A stretch of 64,000 nucleotides of DNA, taken from NCBI RefSeq assembly GCF_014199325.1, contig NZ_JACIJJ010000002.1, positions 310,001 through 374,000 on the forward strand, written 5' to 3'. Below the pieces are notes generated by a model. It was not told where the DNA came from and did no database searches. It worked only from the letters and a program-made list of their open reading frames with translations. This document shows, in pieces, positions 53,567 through 61,848 of this stretch (the stretch's first letter is position 1; every line of letters starts with the position of its first letter). The position numbers and the translations under genes were made by a program. This DNA comes from Sphingomonas yantingensis. GTDB lineage: Bacteria; Pseudomonadota; Alphaproteobacteria; Sphingomonadales; Sphingomonadaceae.

Positions 53567-54790
53567 ATGACAGGCTATTCGCGGCGCCAGACGCTGGCGT
53601 TCGCCGGCGCGCTCGGGCTGACGGCGTGCAGCGGCAGTAGCGGTAACAGCGAGACTCCGGCCCCGACACCAGCCCCCACGCCAACACCGACACCGACCCC
53701 TACGCCCACACCGTCGCCATCACCGAGCTCGACGACGACGACGCTCGGTGCCGCGGCGGCGGCCAAGGGCATGCGGTTCGGCACCACCTTCGCTTGGGCG
53801 GCGCCCGGCGCGGACGCAGCGTCGTTCAACAATCCGGCCTATGCCGCGCTGATCGAGCGCGACTGCCAGCTCGTCGTTCCCGAGAACGAGATGAAGTGGG
53901 AGTATCAGTCGAGCGCCGAGAACGTCTATGACTGGACCCGCGCCGACGCGATGCTGAATTACGCCGAAAGCAAGGGCCTCCAGATGCGCGGGCACGTGAT
54001 GCTCTGGTACCTGCAGGATCGCTTGCCCGCATGGCTGCGCACCTACGACATGGGCACGAACCCGCGTGCGACGGCCGAGCGGATCACCCGCAGCCATGTC
54101 CAGAACGTCGCCCGCCATTTCGGCACCCGGATCAAGAGCTGGGACGTGGTGAACGAGGCGATCGAGCCCGCGACCGGCGCGATCCGGCGTAACATCCTGG
54201 GCGATGCGACTGGCGGCGGTGCGGACATCATGGACCTTGCCTTCAGGACCGCGCGAGAGGAACTGCCGGGTGCCGAACTGGTCTACAACGACTATATGGA
54301 CTGGGGCTCGACGACGCACCGCAATGGCGTGCTCAACCTGCTGCGCGGCTTTCGCGACCGGAACGTGCCGGTCGACACGCTCGGTATCCAGTCGCACATC
54401 GGCTTCTATTCGTCGGGCACCGCCCAATCGATTGCCGATGCGCAGATCCCGCAGATGCGCGCCTGGCTCGATCAGGTGACGGGACTCGGCTACAAGCTCA
54501 TCATCACCGAATTCGACGTGAGCGACCAGAACCGGACCGGCACAATCGAACAACGCGACGCCGACGTGGCCACCTATGGCAAGGCGTGGCTGGACCTGCT
54601 CTTCAGCTATCCACAGCTCAAGGACGTGCTCGCCTGGGGGCTCAACGACAAGTACAGCTGGCTGCAAAGTTTCCAGAAGCGCCCCGACGGGTTGCCCGTG
54701 CGCCCGTGCCCCTATGACGCGTCGGCCCAGCCCAAGCCGCTATACGACGCGATCCGGCAGTCGTTCGCGGCGACGAGCGTGCGGAGCTAG
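53567..54790 (+). CDS. GH10 endo-beta-1,4-xylanase-type enzyme
   Basis: A 407-residue glycoside hydrolase family 10 protein, exported. The N-terminus has a Tat signal with lipobox (SRRQTLAFAGALGLTACSGSS), so it is probably a lipoprotein tethered by the Pro-Thr repeat linker (about 31-52). The GH10 barrel has the acid/base E197 in WDVVNEAIEP and the nucleophile E315 in IITEFDVSD. The segment usually reading GHTLVWHxQ is GHVMLWYLQ here, with Tyr for the conserved subsite His. A good AGGATGAGAGGAT site precedes the ATG. It sits between ruvA and ruvB, and its stop overlaps the TonB-domain gene on the other strand. Confidence 0.9.
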   Translation: MTGYSRRQTLAFAGALGLTACSGSSGNSETPAPTPAPTPTPTPTPTPTPSPSPSSTTTTLGAAAAAKGMRFGTTFAWAAPGADAASFNNPAYAALIERDCQLVVPENEMKWEYQSSAENVYDWTRADAMLNYAESKGLQMRGHVMLWYLQDRLPAWLRTYDMGTNPRATAERITRSHVQNVARHFGTRIKSWDVVNEAIEPATGAIRRNILGDATGGGADIMDLAFRTAREELPGAELVYNDYMDWGSTTHRNGVLNLLRGFRDRNVPVDTLGIQSHIGFYSSGTAQSIADAQIPQMRAWLDQVTGLGYKLIITEFDVSDQNRTGTIEQRDADVATYGKAWLDLLFSYPQLKDVLAWGLNDKYSWLQSFQKRPDGLPVRPCPYDASAQPKPLYDAIRQSFAATSVRS

Positions 54791-55062
54791 CTTGCCTTCG
54801 CGGGGGCCGCGTCCTTGCGCCAGCGGATGCGGACCTCGCGGGTCGAGGCGACGGGCTTGCCGTCCTCCAGCTTGGGCTTGAACCGGCCCTTGGTGGCGAG
54901 CGTGCGGCACGTCGCCTCGTTGACGTTCTGCGGCGCCTCGCTCTTCTCGATCGCGCAGTTGGTGATGCGCCCGGCCACGTCGATCTCGACCTTGGCGACG
55001 ATCGTCAGTTCTTCGCCGGGGGCAGGGGCGGCGGCCTGGAGCGCGAGGACAAGCATCAGCAT
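54787..55062 (-). CDS. Small TonB C-terminal-domain protein
   Basis: A 91-residue protein with a short signal-like N-terminus ([18 protein letters not shown]) and a TonB/TolA-type C-terminal fold ([38 protein letters not shown]). Two cysteines could form a disulfide. It lacks the Pro-rich spacer and the anchor typical of TonB, so it may be a free periplasmic domain. It is convergent with the xylanase gene (4-bp overlap) and divergent from ruvB. Confidence 0.75.
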   Translation of the reverse strand: MLMLVLALQAAAPAPGEELTIVAKVEIDVAGRITNCAIEKSEAPQNVNEATCRTLATKGRFKPKLEDGKPVASTREVRIRWRKDAAPAKAS

Positions 55063-55154
55063 GGTTACGTTCTAGCCGCCCGACCGGCGACCTCCAATCT
55101 CGTCCCCTCGCGTCCTGCTTTCGTTCCGCCGCGCACGCGGCTAAGCGTGGGCGC

Positions 55155-56177
55155 GTGACCGACACCGACCGCATCCTGACCCCCGCACGCCGCCCCGAAG
55201 ACGTCGATGCGGCGCTCCGCCCGCGGCACCTCGACGAGTTCGTGGGGCAAAAGGCCGCGCGCGAGAATCTGCGCGTGTTCATCGAGGCGGCGCGCGCGCG
55301 CGGCGAGGCGCTGGACCATGTCCTGTTCTTCGGCCCCCCGGGGCTCGGCAAGACGACGCTGGCACAGATCATCGCGCGCGAAATGGGGACGGGTTTCCGC
55401 GCCACCAGCGGCCCGGTGATCGCGCGCTCGGGCGACCTCGCCGCGCTGCTGACCAACCTCGAGGACGGCGACGTCCTGTTCATCGACGAGATTCACCGCC
55501 TCGCCCCCGCGGTCGAGGAAGTGCTGTATCCCGCGATGGAGGACCGCGCGCTCGACCTGATGATCGGGGAGGGGCCGTCGGCGCGCAGCGTGCGGATCGA
55601 CCTGCCGCGCTTTACGCTGGTCGGCGCGACGACGCGGCAGGGGCTGCTGACGACGCCGCTGCGCGATCGGTTCGGCATCCCGGTGCGGCTGCAATTCTAT
55701 ACGGTCGAGGAACTGACGCGGGTGGTGACGCGCGCGGCGGGGCTGCTCGGTCTCGCCATCGCGCCCGACGGCGCCACCGAGGTCGCACGCCGCTCGCGGG
55801 GCACCCCGCGCATCGCCGGGCGGCTGCTGCGCCGCGTGCGCGACTTCGCCGACGTGGCGGGGGCGCCGGTCGTGGATGCCGACGTGGCCGACCGCGCGCT
55901 CAACCGGATGGAGGTCGACCGCCTCGGCCTCGACGCGATGGATCGCCGCTACCTGACGATGATCGCCGACATCTATCGCGGCGGCCCGGTGGGGGTGGAG
56001 ACGCTGGCCGCCGGCCTGTCCGAACCGCGCGACACGATCGAGGAGGTGATCGAGCCCTACCTCATCCAGATCGGCATGGTGGCCCGCACCGCCCGCGGCC
56101 GCTGCCTGAACGCCGCCGGCTGGAAGCACCTCGGCATCGAACCGCCGGCGGGATCGCAGGACGGATTGTTCGACTAA
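55155..56177 (+). CDS. ruvB: Holliday junction branch migration ATPase RuvB
   Basis: A 340-residue AAA+ motor of the RuvAB complex. It starts with GTG at 55155. [12 protein letters not shown] is followed by Walker [10 protein letters not shown], Walker B FIDEIHRL, the sensor block [21 protein letters not shown] and the C-terminal winged helix. It is full length. Together with ybgC and the tol genes it likely forms one transcriptional block. Confidence 0.97.
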   Translation: MTDTDRILTPARRPEDVDAALRPRHLDEFVGQKAARENLRVFIEAARARGEALDHVLFFGPPGLGKTTLAQIIAREMGTGFRATSGPVIARSGDLAALLTNLEDGDVLFIDEIHRLAPAVEEVLYPAMEDRALDLMIGEGPSARSVRIDLPRFTLVGATTRQGLLTTPLRDRFGIPVRLQFYTVEELTRVVTRAAGLLGLAIAPDGATEVARRSRGTPRIAGRLLRRVRDFADVAGAPVVDADVADRALNRMEVDRLGLDAMDRRYLTMIADIYRGGPVGVETLAAGLSEPRDTIEEVIEPYLIQIGMVARTARGRCLNAAGWKHLGIEPPAGSQDGLFD

Positions 56178-56229
56178 GCGGCCCTAACGCTTTGACCCCC
56201 CGGACAACCGCCGATAAAGCCGCGAGGGC

Positions 56230-56682
56230 ATGACGTCAGACGTCCTTCCCGCCTCCGGCCATTTCGAAGGTCCCGACCACCGCTTCCCGGTGCGGGTCTA
56301 TTTCGAGGATACCGACCTGTCGGGCGTCGTCTATCACGCCAATTACCTGCGCTACATGGAGCGCGCCCGCTCCGACATGCTGCGCGTCGCCGGAATCGAC
56401 CAGCGTGCGGCCTTCGAGGCAGGAGAGGGCGTCTATGCGGTGCGCGACGTGTCGCTCCGCTTCGCTGCGCCCGCGCGCCTCGACGACGACCTCGTCGTCG
56501 TCAGCCGGCTGACGGGGTTCCGCCCCGCATCCGCCACCATTCAGCAACGAGTAATGAAGGGGACGGCCATTCTGGTCGAGGCCAGCGTCGAGGCGGTGTT
56601 CATCACCCCTTCGGGCCGCCCGCGCCGCCAGCCGCCCCAGTGGCTCGACATCTTCGCCCGCCTTTTGCCTCAAGGGAACTGA
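56230..56682 (+). CDS. ybgC: Tol-pal system-associated acyl-CoA thioesterase
   Basis: A 150-residue hot-dog-fold thioesterase. FPVRVYFEDTDLSGVVYHAN carries the catalytic Asp, and the YLRYMERARSDML helix follows. YbgC acts on short acyl-CoA or acyl-ACP and is usually the first gene of tol-pal, as here. tolQ begins 6 bp later. Confidence 0.93.
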   Translation: MTSDVLPASGHFEGPDHRFPVRVYFEDTDLSGVVYHANYLRYMERARSDMLRVAGIDQRAAFEAGEGVYAVRDVSLRFAAPARLDDDLVVVSRLTGFRPASATIQQRVMKGTAILVEASVEAVFITPSGRPRRQPPQWLDIFARLLPQGN

Positions 56683-56688
56683 GCCCGC

Positions 56689-57381
56689 ATGGACGCCGCC
56701 TTCGTCAGTACCGATGCCGCCACGCTGTCGCCCATCGCGCTGTTTATTCAGGCCGATTTCGTCGTGAAGGGGGTGATGCTGGGCCTGCTCCTCGCCAGCA
56801 TCTGGACCTGGGCGATCATCATCGGCTTTCGCGTGAAGGTCGGCCGCACGAAGAAGGCGATCGACACGTTCGAGGCCGACTATCGCCGCGCCGACGACGT
56901 GGACGCCTTCCACCGCAAGCATGCCGAGAGCGACCTGCCGATCGCGCGCGTCTTTTCCGCCGGGGTCGCCGAATGGCGCCGCTCGACGGCGGGCAAGACG
57001 ATCGACCGGGAGGGGACGCGCGAGCGGCTTGGCACCGCGATGGGCGCGGCGGTGGCGGCGGAGATCGACCGGCTTGGCGACCGGCTCAACATCCTCGCCA
57101 CGATCGGCTCGGTCGCGCCGTTCGTCGGGCTGTTCGGCACCGTCTGGGGCATCATGCGCAGCTTCACCAGCATCGCCGCCGAGCAGAACTCTAGCCTCGC
57201 CGTCGTCGCGCCGGGCATTGCCGAGGCGCTGTTCGCGACCGCCATCGGCCTGTTCGCGGCGATCCCTGCGGTGATCGCATACAACCGCTTTAGCCACGCG
57301 ATCGACCGGATCGAGGCGCGGCTCAACCGCTTCGCCGACGGCTTCCACGCGACGCTCAGCCGCCAGCTCGAGCTCGCCTGA
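56689..57381 (+). CDS. tolQ: Tol-Pal system proton channel TolQ
   Basis: A 230-residue three-helix inner-membrane protein (MotA/ExbB family). ADFVVKGVMLGLLLASIWTW is the first helix. NILATIGSVAPFVGLFGTVWG and APGIAEALFATAIGLFAAIPAV form the channel helices. With TolR it converts proton motive force into motion of TolA. Its stop overlaps the tolR ATG. Confidence 0.95.
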   Translation: MDAAFVSTDAATLSPIALFIQADFVVKGVMLGLLLASIWTWAIIIGFRVKVGRTKKAIDTFEADYRRADDVDAFHRKHAESDLPIARVFSAGVAEWRRSTAGKTIDREGTRERLGTAMGAAVAAEIDRLGDRLNILATIGSVAPFVGLFGTVWGIMRSFTSIAAEQNSSLAVVAPGIAEALFATAIGLFAAIPAVIAYNRFSHAIDRIEARLNRFADGFHATLSRQLELA

Positions 57382-57818
57382 TGGGGGCGAACCTTCCCTC
57401 CCGCCGGGGGCGCGGGCGGCGCGCGCCGATGGCGGACATCAACGTCACCCCGCTGGTCGACGTGATGTTGGTGCTGCTCATCATCTTCATGGTGACCGCG
57501 CCGCTGCTGACCGCGGGCGTGCCGGTGAACCTGCCCGAGAGCCGCGCCAAGGCGCTGGATCAGGAGCAGGAGCCGGTACAGGTCGCGATCGACGATTCCG
57601 GCCGCATCTTCGTCAACGACCGCGAACTGACCGAGGCGCAGTTGCCCGACGCGCTGGCCGAGATCGCGCGCGCCAATGCGACGGGCGAGCCGCCCGCGAT
57701 CCTTGTCCGCGCCGACCGGACGACCAATTACGGCAAGTTCATGAGCGTGATGGGCGAGTTGAACCGCGCCGGGCTGAACCGCGTGTCGCTGGTGACGCTC
57801 GGCTCGAACGAGCGCTGA
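57381..57818 (+). CDS. tolR: Tol-Pal system subunit TolR
   Basis: A 145-residue ExbD/TolR protein. The helix DINVTPLVDVMLVLLIIFMV contains the proton-carrying aspartate, and the periplasmic domain ends VSLVTLGSNER. The start ATG overlaps the tolQ TGA. Confidence 0.95.
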   Translation: MGANLPSRRGRGRRAPMADINVTPLVDVMLVLLIIFMVTAPLLTAGVPVNLPESRAKALDQEQEPVQVAIDDSGRIFVNDRELTEAQLPDALAEIARANATGEPPAILVRADRTTNYGKFMSVMGELNRAGLNRVSLVTLGSNER

Positions 57819-57825
57819 GCCAGCG

Positions 57826-58812
57826 ATGGATCGCGCCGAACGCATTGGCCTTGGCGTCGCCGTTGTCGGCCATGTCGTGCTGTTCGGCCTGCTCTCGGTC
57901 GGGTTCCTCGCGACGCCCAATCCGACCGAATTGAAGCCCGTGCCGATCGACGTCAGCCTCGTCGACGAGGTGGGGCTTGAGGCGCAGGCGCCCGCCTCGA
58001 TCGAGCCGCCCGCCACCTCGATCGCGCCCGAACAGGGCCCGCCCGAAGACGCCGCGCCGCCCGAACCCGCCGCGCAGCCCGAACCCGAGCCGCAGCCCCA
58101 GCCCGAACCTGCACCGCCCGAGCCTGCCCCCGAGCCACGCCCGGCGCCCAGGCCCGCCCCGCCGCAACCCGCGCCAAAGCCGCGCCCGGCGCCCAAGCCC
58201 GTGCCTAAGGCGCAGCCGCAGCCGAAGAAACCGGCCGAAGCGCCGGCCGAAAAGGCCAAGGCCGAGCCGAAGCCGGCTGCCAAGGCGGCGGCAAAGCCCG
58301 CGCCCAAGGCAGCCCCCGCGCCGAAGGCCGCGGCGAAACCGGCGGCGACCAAGGGAGCGGGCAGCGACGTCGCTGCCAAGGCCAGCCGCCCGCGCGGCTC
58401 GCGCCTCGGCGACGATTTCCTCAAGGGCCTGTCGGACACGCCGAGCGAGAGCAAGGCGACCAATCCGCCCGGTGCGGCGAAGATCGACGCGCGCGCGCTC
58501 GCCGGCATCCGCGACGCGATCCGGCGCCAGATCCAGCCCTGTGCCGACAAGCAGGTCAATCCGGGGCCGGGGGCGAACAACATCGTCACCGTCCTCAACC
58601 TGCGCCTCAACCGCGACGGCACGCTGGCGGGCAATCCGAAGATGGTGCGCCAGTCGGGCATCTCGGGTGAGAACGAGCGGTACGCCCAGCGCGTCGTCGA
58701 CCTCGGCATCGCGGCGTTCCGCGCCTGCACGCCGCTCAAGCTGCCGGCCGAATATTACCAGACCGCCAATGGCGGCTGGGGCAATATCAACTATAACTGG
58801 CAGCTCCGTTGA
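57826..58812 (+). CDS. tolA: Cell envelope integrity protein TolA
   Basis: A 328-residue TolA. An N-terminal anchor helix (LGVAVVGHVVLFGLLSVGFL) carries the SxxH-like contact for TolQR. The spacer (about 55-185) is Pro/Ala/Glu- then Lys/Ala/Pro-rich instead of the long helix of E. coli, and the C-terminal Pal/TolB-binding domain is at about 215-328 (IRDAIRRQIQPCADKQVNPG). It lies 7 bp after tolR. Confidence 0.9.
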   Translation: MDRAERIGLGVAVVGHVVLFGLLSVGFLATPNPTELKPVPIDVSLVDEVGLEAQAPASIEPPATSIAPEQGPPEDAAPPEPAAQPEPEPQPQPEPAPPEPAPEPRPAPRPAPPQPAPKPRPAPKPVPKAQPQPKKPAEAPAEKAKAEPKPAAKAAAKPAPKAAPAPKAAAKPAATKGAGSDVAAKASRPRGSRLGDDFLKGLSDTPSESKATNPPGAAKIDARALAGIRDAIRRQIQPCADKQVNPGPGANNIVTVLNLRLNRDGTLAGNPKMVRQSGISGENERYAQRVVDLGIAAFRACTPLKLPAEYYQTANGGWGNINYNWQLR

Positions 58813-58844
58813 GCCGGCCATCCCATGTTCGAGAGGAGCGTTCG

Positions 58845-60242
58845 ATGCTGAAACTGCGGATGACGATCGCGATGTCGGGCTGCCTCGCGCTCGGCCCGCT
58901 CGCCGCGCAGGAAGCGCCGCCGCCCGCACCGCTGGACGTGCCGCAGGTGGCGACGCCCGGCGCGCCCGCCGGACAGGATGCGCCGCCGCTGGAGGTCGAC
59001 GTGACCGGCGGCATTTCGGCGCCGATGCCGATCGCCATCCCCTACATGCCGACTCCGGCGGTGCAGTCGACGCCGGCCGGGTCGACCGACGACCTCGGCC
59101 GGCAGCTTGCCGAGATCGTGACCGCGGACCTCAAGAACTCGGGCTTGTTCACCCCGCTTCAGCCGGGTCAGCTTCGCGCGGTGGTCTTCCCCGAAGTCAC
59201 CGCGCCCGCCTACGACTATTGGGGCGGCACGGGCGCGCAGGCGCTGGTGCAAGGGTTCGTTCGCTCGAACGGCGACGGCACGCTGACCGTCGGCTGCTAC
59301 CTCTACGACGTGTTCTCCAAGATCGAGCTGGCGCGGCAGGGCTTCGTCGTCCAGCCGTCCGACTGGCGGCGCGCGGCGCATAAGTGCGCCGACACGGTCT
59401 ATACCCGCCTGACCGGCGAGGGGCCGTATTTCGACAGCCGCATCGTCTATGTCAGCGAGACGGGGCCGAAGAACAAGCGGATCAAGCGCCTTGCGATCAT
59501 GGATCAGGACGGCGCCAATCACCGCTTTCTGACCAACGGCCAGTCGATCGTGCTGACCCCGCGGTTCGCGCCCAACCAGCAGTCGATCGTCTATATGAGC
59601 TATGTCGGCGACCAGCCGGCGATCTATGTCTACGACCTCGCCAGCGGGCGGCAGCGCAAGGTGGTGCAGGGCGTCAGCCTGACCTTCGCCCCGCGCTTCT
59701 CGCCAGACGGGCGGTCGATCCTGTTCTCGATGGCGCAGAACGGCAACACCGACCTCTATCGCGTGTCGGCACAGGGGGGCAGTCCGCAGCGGCTGACCAA
59801 CTCGCCCGGCATCGACACCGGCGGCAGCTATTCGCCCGACGGCAGCCGCATCGTCTTCGAAAGCGATCGCGGCGGCTCGCAGCAGCTCTATGTCATGAAC
59901 GCCGACGGATCGAACCAGCGGCGGATCAGCTTCGGCGGCGGGCGTTACGGCACGCCGGTGTGGAGCCCGCGCGGCGACCTCGTTGCCTTCACGCGCATCC
60001 AGGGCGGGTTCAAGATCGGGATCATGAGCCCCGATGGCGGCGGCGAGAAATTGCTCACCGACGCCTGGGGCGACGAGGGGCCGAGCTGGTCGCCGAACGG
60101 CCGCGTGCTGACCTTCCTGCGGTCGGCGCAGGGCTCGGGCCGGTCGCAGGTGTGGTCGGTCGACCTCACCGGCGTCAACGAACGGCGCATCGGCACCCCG
60201 CTCGACGGATCGGACCCGAGCTGGGGACCGGTCAGGCCCTGA
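58845..60242 (+). CDS. tolB: Tol-Pal system beta-propeller protein TolB
   Basis: A 465-residue periplasmic TolB. The signal peptide ends near GPLAAQ, followed by a Pro/Ala-rich insert (EAPPPAPLDVPQVATPG) before the N-terminal domain, then the six-bladed propeller (IVYVSETG, TPRFAPNQQSIVYMS, YSPDGSRIVFESDRGG). GAGAGGAGC precedes the ATG at 58845. Pal follows after 70 bp. Confidence 0.95.
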   Translation: MLKLRMTIAMSGCLALGPLAAQEAPPPAPLDVPQVATPGAPAGQDAPPLEVDVTGGISAPMPIAIPYMPTPAVQSTPAGSTDDLGRQLAEIVTADLKNSGLFTPLQPGQLRAVVFPEVTAPAYDYWGGTGAQALVQGFVRSNGDGTLTVGCYLYDVFSKIELARQGFVVQPSDWRRAAHKCADTVYTRLTGEGPYFDSRIVYVSETGPKNKRIKRLAIMDQDGANHRFLTNGQSIVLTPRFAPNQQSIVYMSYVGDQPAIYVYDLASGRQRKVVQGVSLTFAPRFSPDGRSILFSMAQNGNTDLYRVSAQGGSPQRLTNSPGIDTGGSYSPDGSRIVFESDRGGSQQLYVMNADGSNQRRISFGGGRYGTPVWSPRGDLVAFTRIQGGFKIGIMSPDGGGEKLLTDAWGDEGPSWSPNGRVLTFLRSAQGSGRSQVWSVDLTGVNERRIGTPLDGSDPSWGPVRP

Positions 60243-60312
60243 CCCCGAAACGAAAACTGCTTTGAACGGTTCGTCGTGACGACGGACCCGCATTTCCAAG
60301 GAGGAGACCGAC

Positions 60313-60837
60313 ATGGCCAACCGTACCGCCGCCCTCATGATGGGCGTCGCACTGATCGCCGTCGCCGGCTGCGCCAAGAAGCGTCCGCCCGTCCTGCCGC
60401 CCGCACCGGGTGAGAGCACGACTGCCCCCGGCACCGGCGGCGAGGGATCGGGCCAGGTCGGCAACGGCGCGCTCCCCGGCTCGGCCGCGGACTTCAAGCG
60501 CACCGTCCGGTCGGACACGGTCAACTTCGCGCTCGACAGCTACGATATCGACCCGGAGGCGCGGGCGATCCTCGACACGCAGGCGCAGTGGCTGACGCAG
60601 TATCCGAACGTCCGCGTCACGATCGAGGGCCATTGCGACGAGCGCGGCACCCGCGAATACAATCTCGCGCTCGGCGACCGGCGCGCCAATTCGGCCAAGA
60701 ACTATCTCGTCGCGCGCGGCATCGACGCCGGGCGGATCACGACGATCAGCTACGGCAAGGAACGCCCGCTGGCGGTCGGATCGGACGAGGGCGCCTATGC
60801 CCAGAACCGCCGCGCGGTGACGGTGGTGATTTCCTGA
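60313..60837 (+). CDS. pal: Peptidoglycan-associated lipoprotein Pal
   Basis: A 174-residue outer-membrane lipoprotein. The lipobox is VAGC with C20 lipidated. A Gly-rich linker precedes the OmpA-like domain (FALDSYDIDPEARAILD, VTIEGHCDERGTREYNLALG) that grips peptidoglycan. The RBS AAGGAGGAG is near-ideal. CpoB (ybgF), often next in this cluster, is not downstream; an inverted repeat and a convergent nuclease follow. Confidence 0.96.
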   Translation: MANRTAALMMGVALIAVAGCAKKRPPVLPPAPGESTTAPGTGGEGSGQVGNGALPGSAADFKRTVRSDTVNFALDSYDIDPEARAILDTQAQWLTQYPNVRVTIEGHCDERGTREYNLALGDRRANSAKNYLVARGIDAGRITTISYGKERPLAVGSDEGAYAQNRRAVTVVIS

Positions 60838-60843
60838 CCGGGC

Positions 60844-60951
60844 AGAAGAAGAAGCGGGATCCCGGGTCAAGCCCGGGATGACGGAAGTTGGACGGGGCAG
60901 CCCTTCCCTAACATCGTCACCCCGGGCTTGACCCGGGATACCGCTTCTTCT
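60844..60951. repeat. Inverted-pair palindromic element, subfamily 2
   Basis: AGAAGAAGCGGGATCCCGGG plus TCAAGCCCGGGATGAC (60844-60882) is answered by GTCACCCCGGGCTTGACCCG plus GGATACCGCTTCTTCT (60916-60951). Its outer arms match the element at 47071-47174. It lies in the convergent gap between pal and the nuclease gene, 6 bp from the latter's stop. Confidence 0.82.
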
Positions 60952-60957
60952 GCGGCC

Positions 60958-61848
60958 TCACCCCCCGCGATACGGCGGCTTCTTTTCCGGCACGAACGCC
61001 TTGGCCGGATCCAGCGCCTCGTCCAGCATCCGCGCCAGCCTGAGCCCCGCGCGCTCGATCTGTAGCCGCTGCGCCGGCACCATCTTCTCGATCGCTTCCG
61101 GCGTCACCGTGACCGGTCTCGCCGGCTTCGGCCCGCATGCATCGCCCAGCGCCAGACCGTAGGCGGCGTCACGGCTCGCTTCCCAGCTCTGCCGGCTCCA
61201 GTCCTCGACACTGCCGCTTCCCAGCGCCGCACGCTCCTCCGGCGAATACACCCGAAACGGGGAGGGCGGGGTCGTCACCGCGCGCTCGGCGAGCGGTGAG
61301 TCCCAGATCGAATGGAGGTTGAGCCACTTCGCCGTCACCGGGCCATAGCTCGCCTTCACGTCGTTGCCGCCGCGATCGCCGCGGTCGCCGCCGTGCGGGG
61401 GCGCGTGCAGGTCGCCGACGAAGTGGATGAGGAAGACCAGCGCCATCGCCTTTTCGCGAGCCGGCACGGTGCGGTTCTGGATCAGCTTCACCTGCCGCTC
61501 GATCTGCGCCGACACGCAATTGCCGTCCTTGCACGCGGTCTTGAGGTCGAAGGGCTTGCAGATATCGACGTTCTGATAGTGCCAGCTCGCGGTATAGCTG
61601 AACCGCTCACCCAGATTGCGGACGCAGTCGGGCCAGGTTGCCGCCTGCTCGGGCGTGGCCACCTTGCATTCGGGCGTCTGGAGGAGCGGCGGGGCGCCGC
61701 GCAGCATCGCGCGCACCATTCGCGCCGTTTCCGGGCGCACGTTCATGAGCGCGATCCGCGCGATCGCCTCATGCGTGAAGAAGCCGTACGCCTGCGCGCT
61801 CGCCGGCGCGAACAGCAGTGCGAGCGCGAGGATCAGGCGGCGGATCAC
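60958..61848 (-). CDS. Secreted S1/P1 nuclease
   Basis: A 296-residue zinc-dependent single-strand nuclease. A signal peptide (IRRLILALALLFAPASAQA) is followed by AYGFFTHEAIARIA, where the mature N-terminus would be Tyr where S1/P1 enzymes have Trp. Further zinc ligands lie in SWHYQNVDICK, FLIHFVGDLHAPPHGGDRGD and WLNLHSIWD. The GTG start at 61848 overlaps the stop of the upstream peptidase gene (GTGA). An earlier in-frame ATG lies within that gene and is rejected. Confidence 0.88.
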   Translation of the reverse strand: MIRRLILALALLFAPASAQAYGFFTHEAIARIALMNVRPETARMVRAMLRGAPPLLQTPECKVATPEQAATWPDCVRNLGERFSYTASWHYQNVDICKPFDLKTACKDGNCVSAQIERQVKLIQNRTVPAREKAMALVFLIHFVGDLHAPPHGGDRGDRGGNDVKASYGPVTAKWLNLHSIWDSPLAERAVTTPPSPFRVYSPEERAALGSGSVEDWSRQSWEASRDAAYGLALGDACGPKPARPVTVTPEAIEKMVPAQRLQIERAGLRLARMLDEALDPAKAFVPEKKPPYRGG

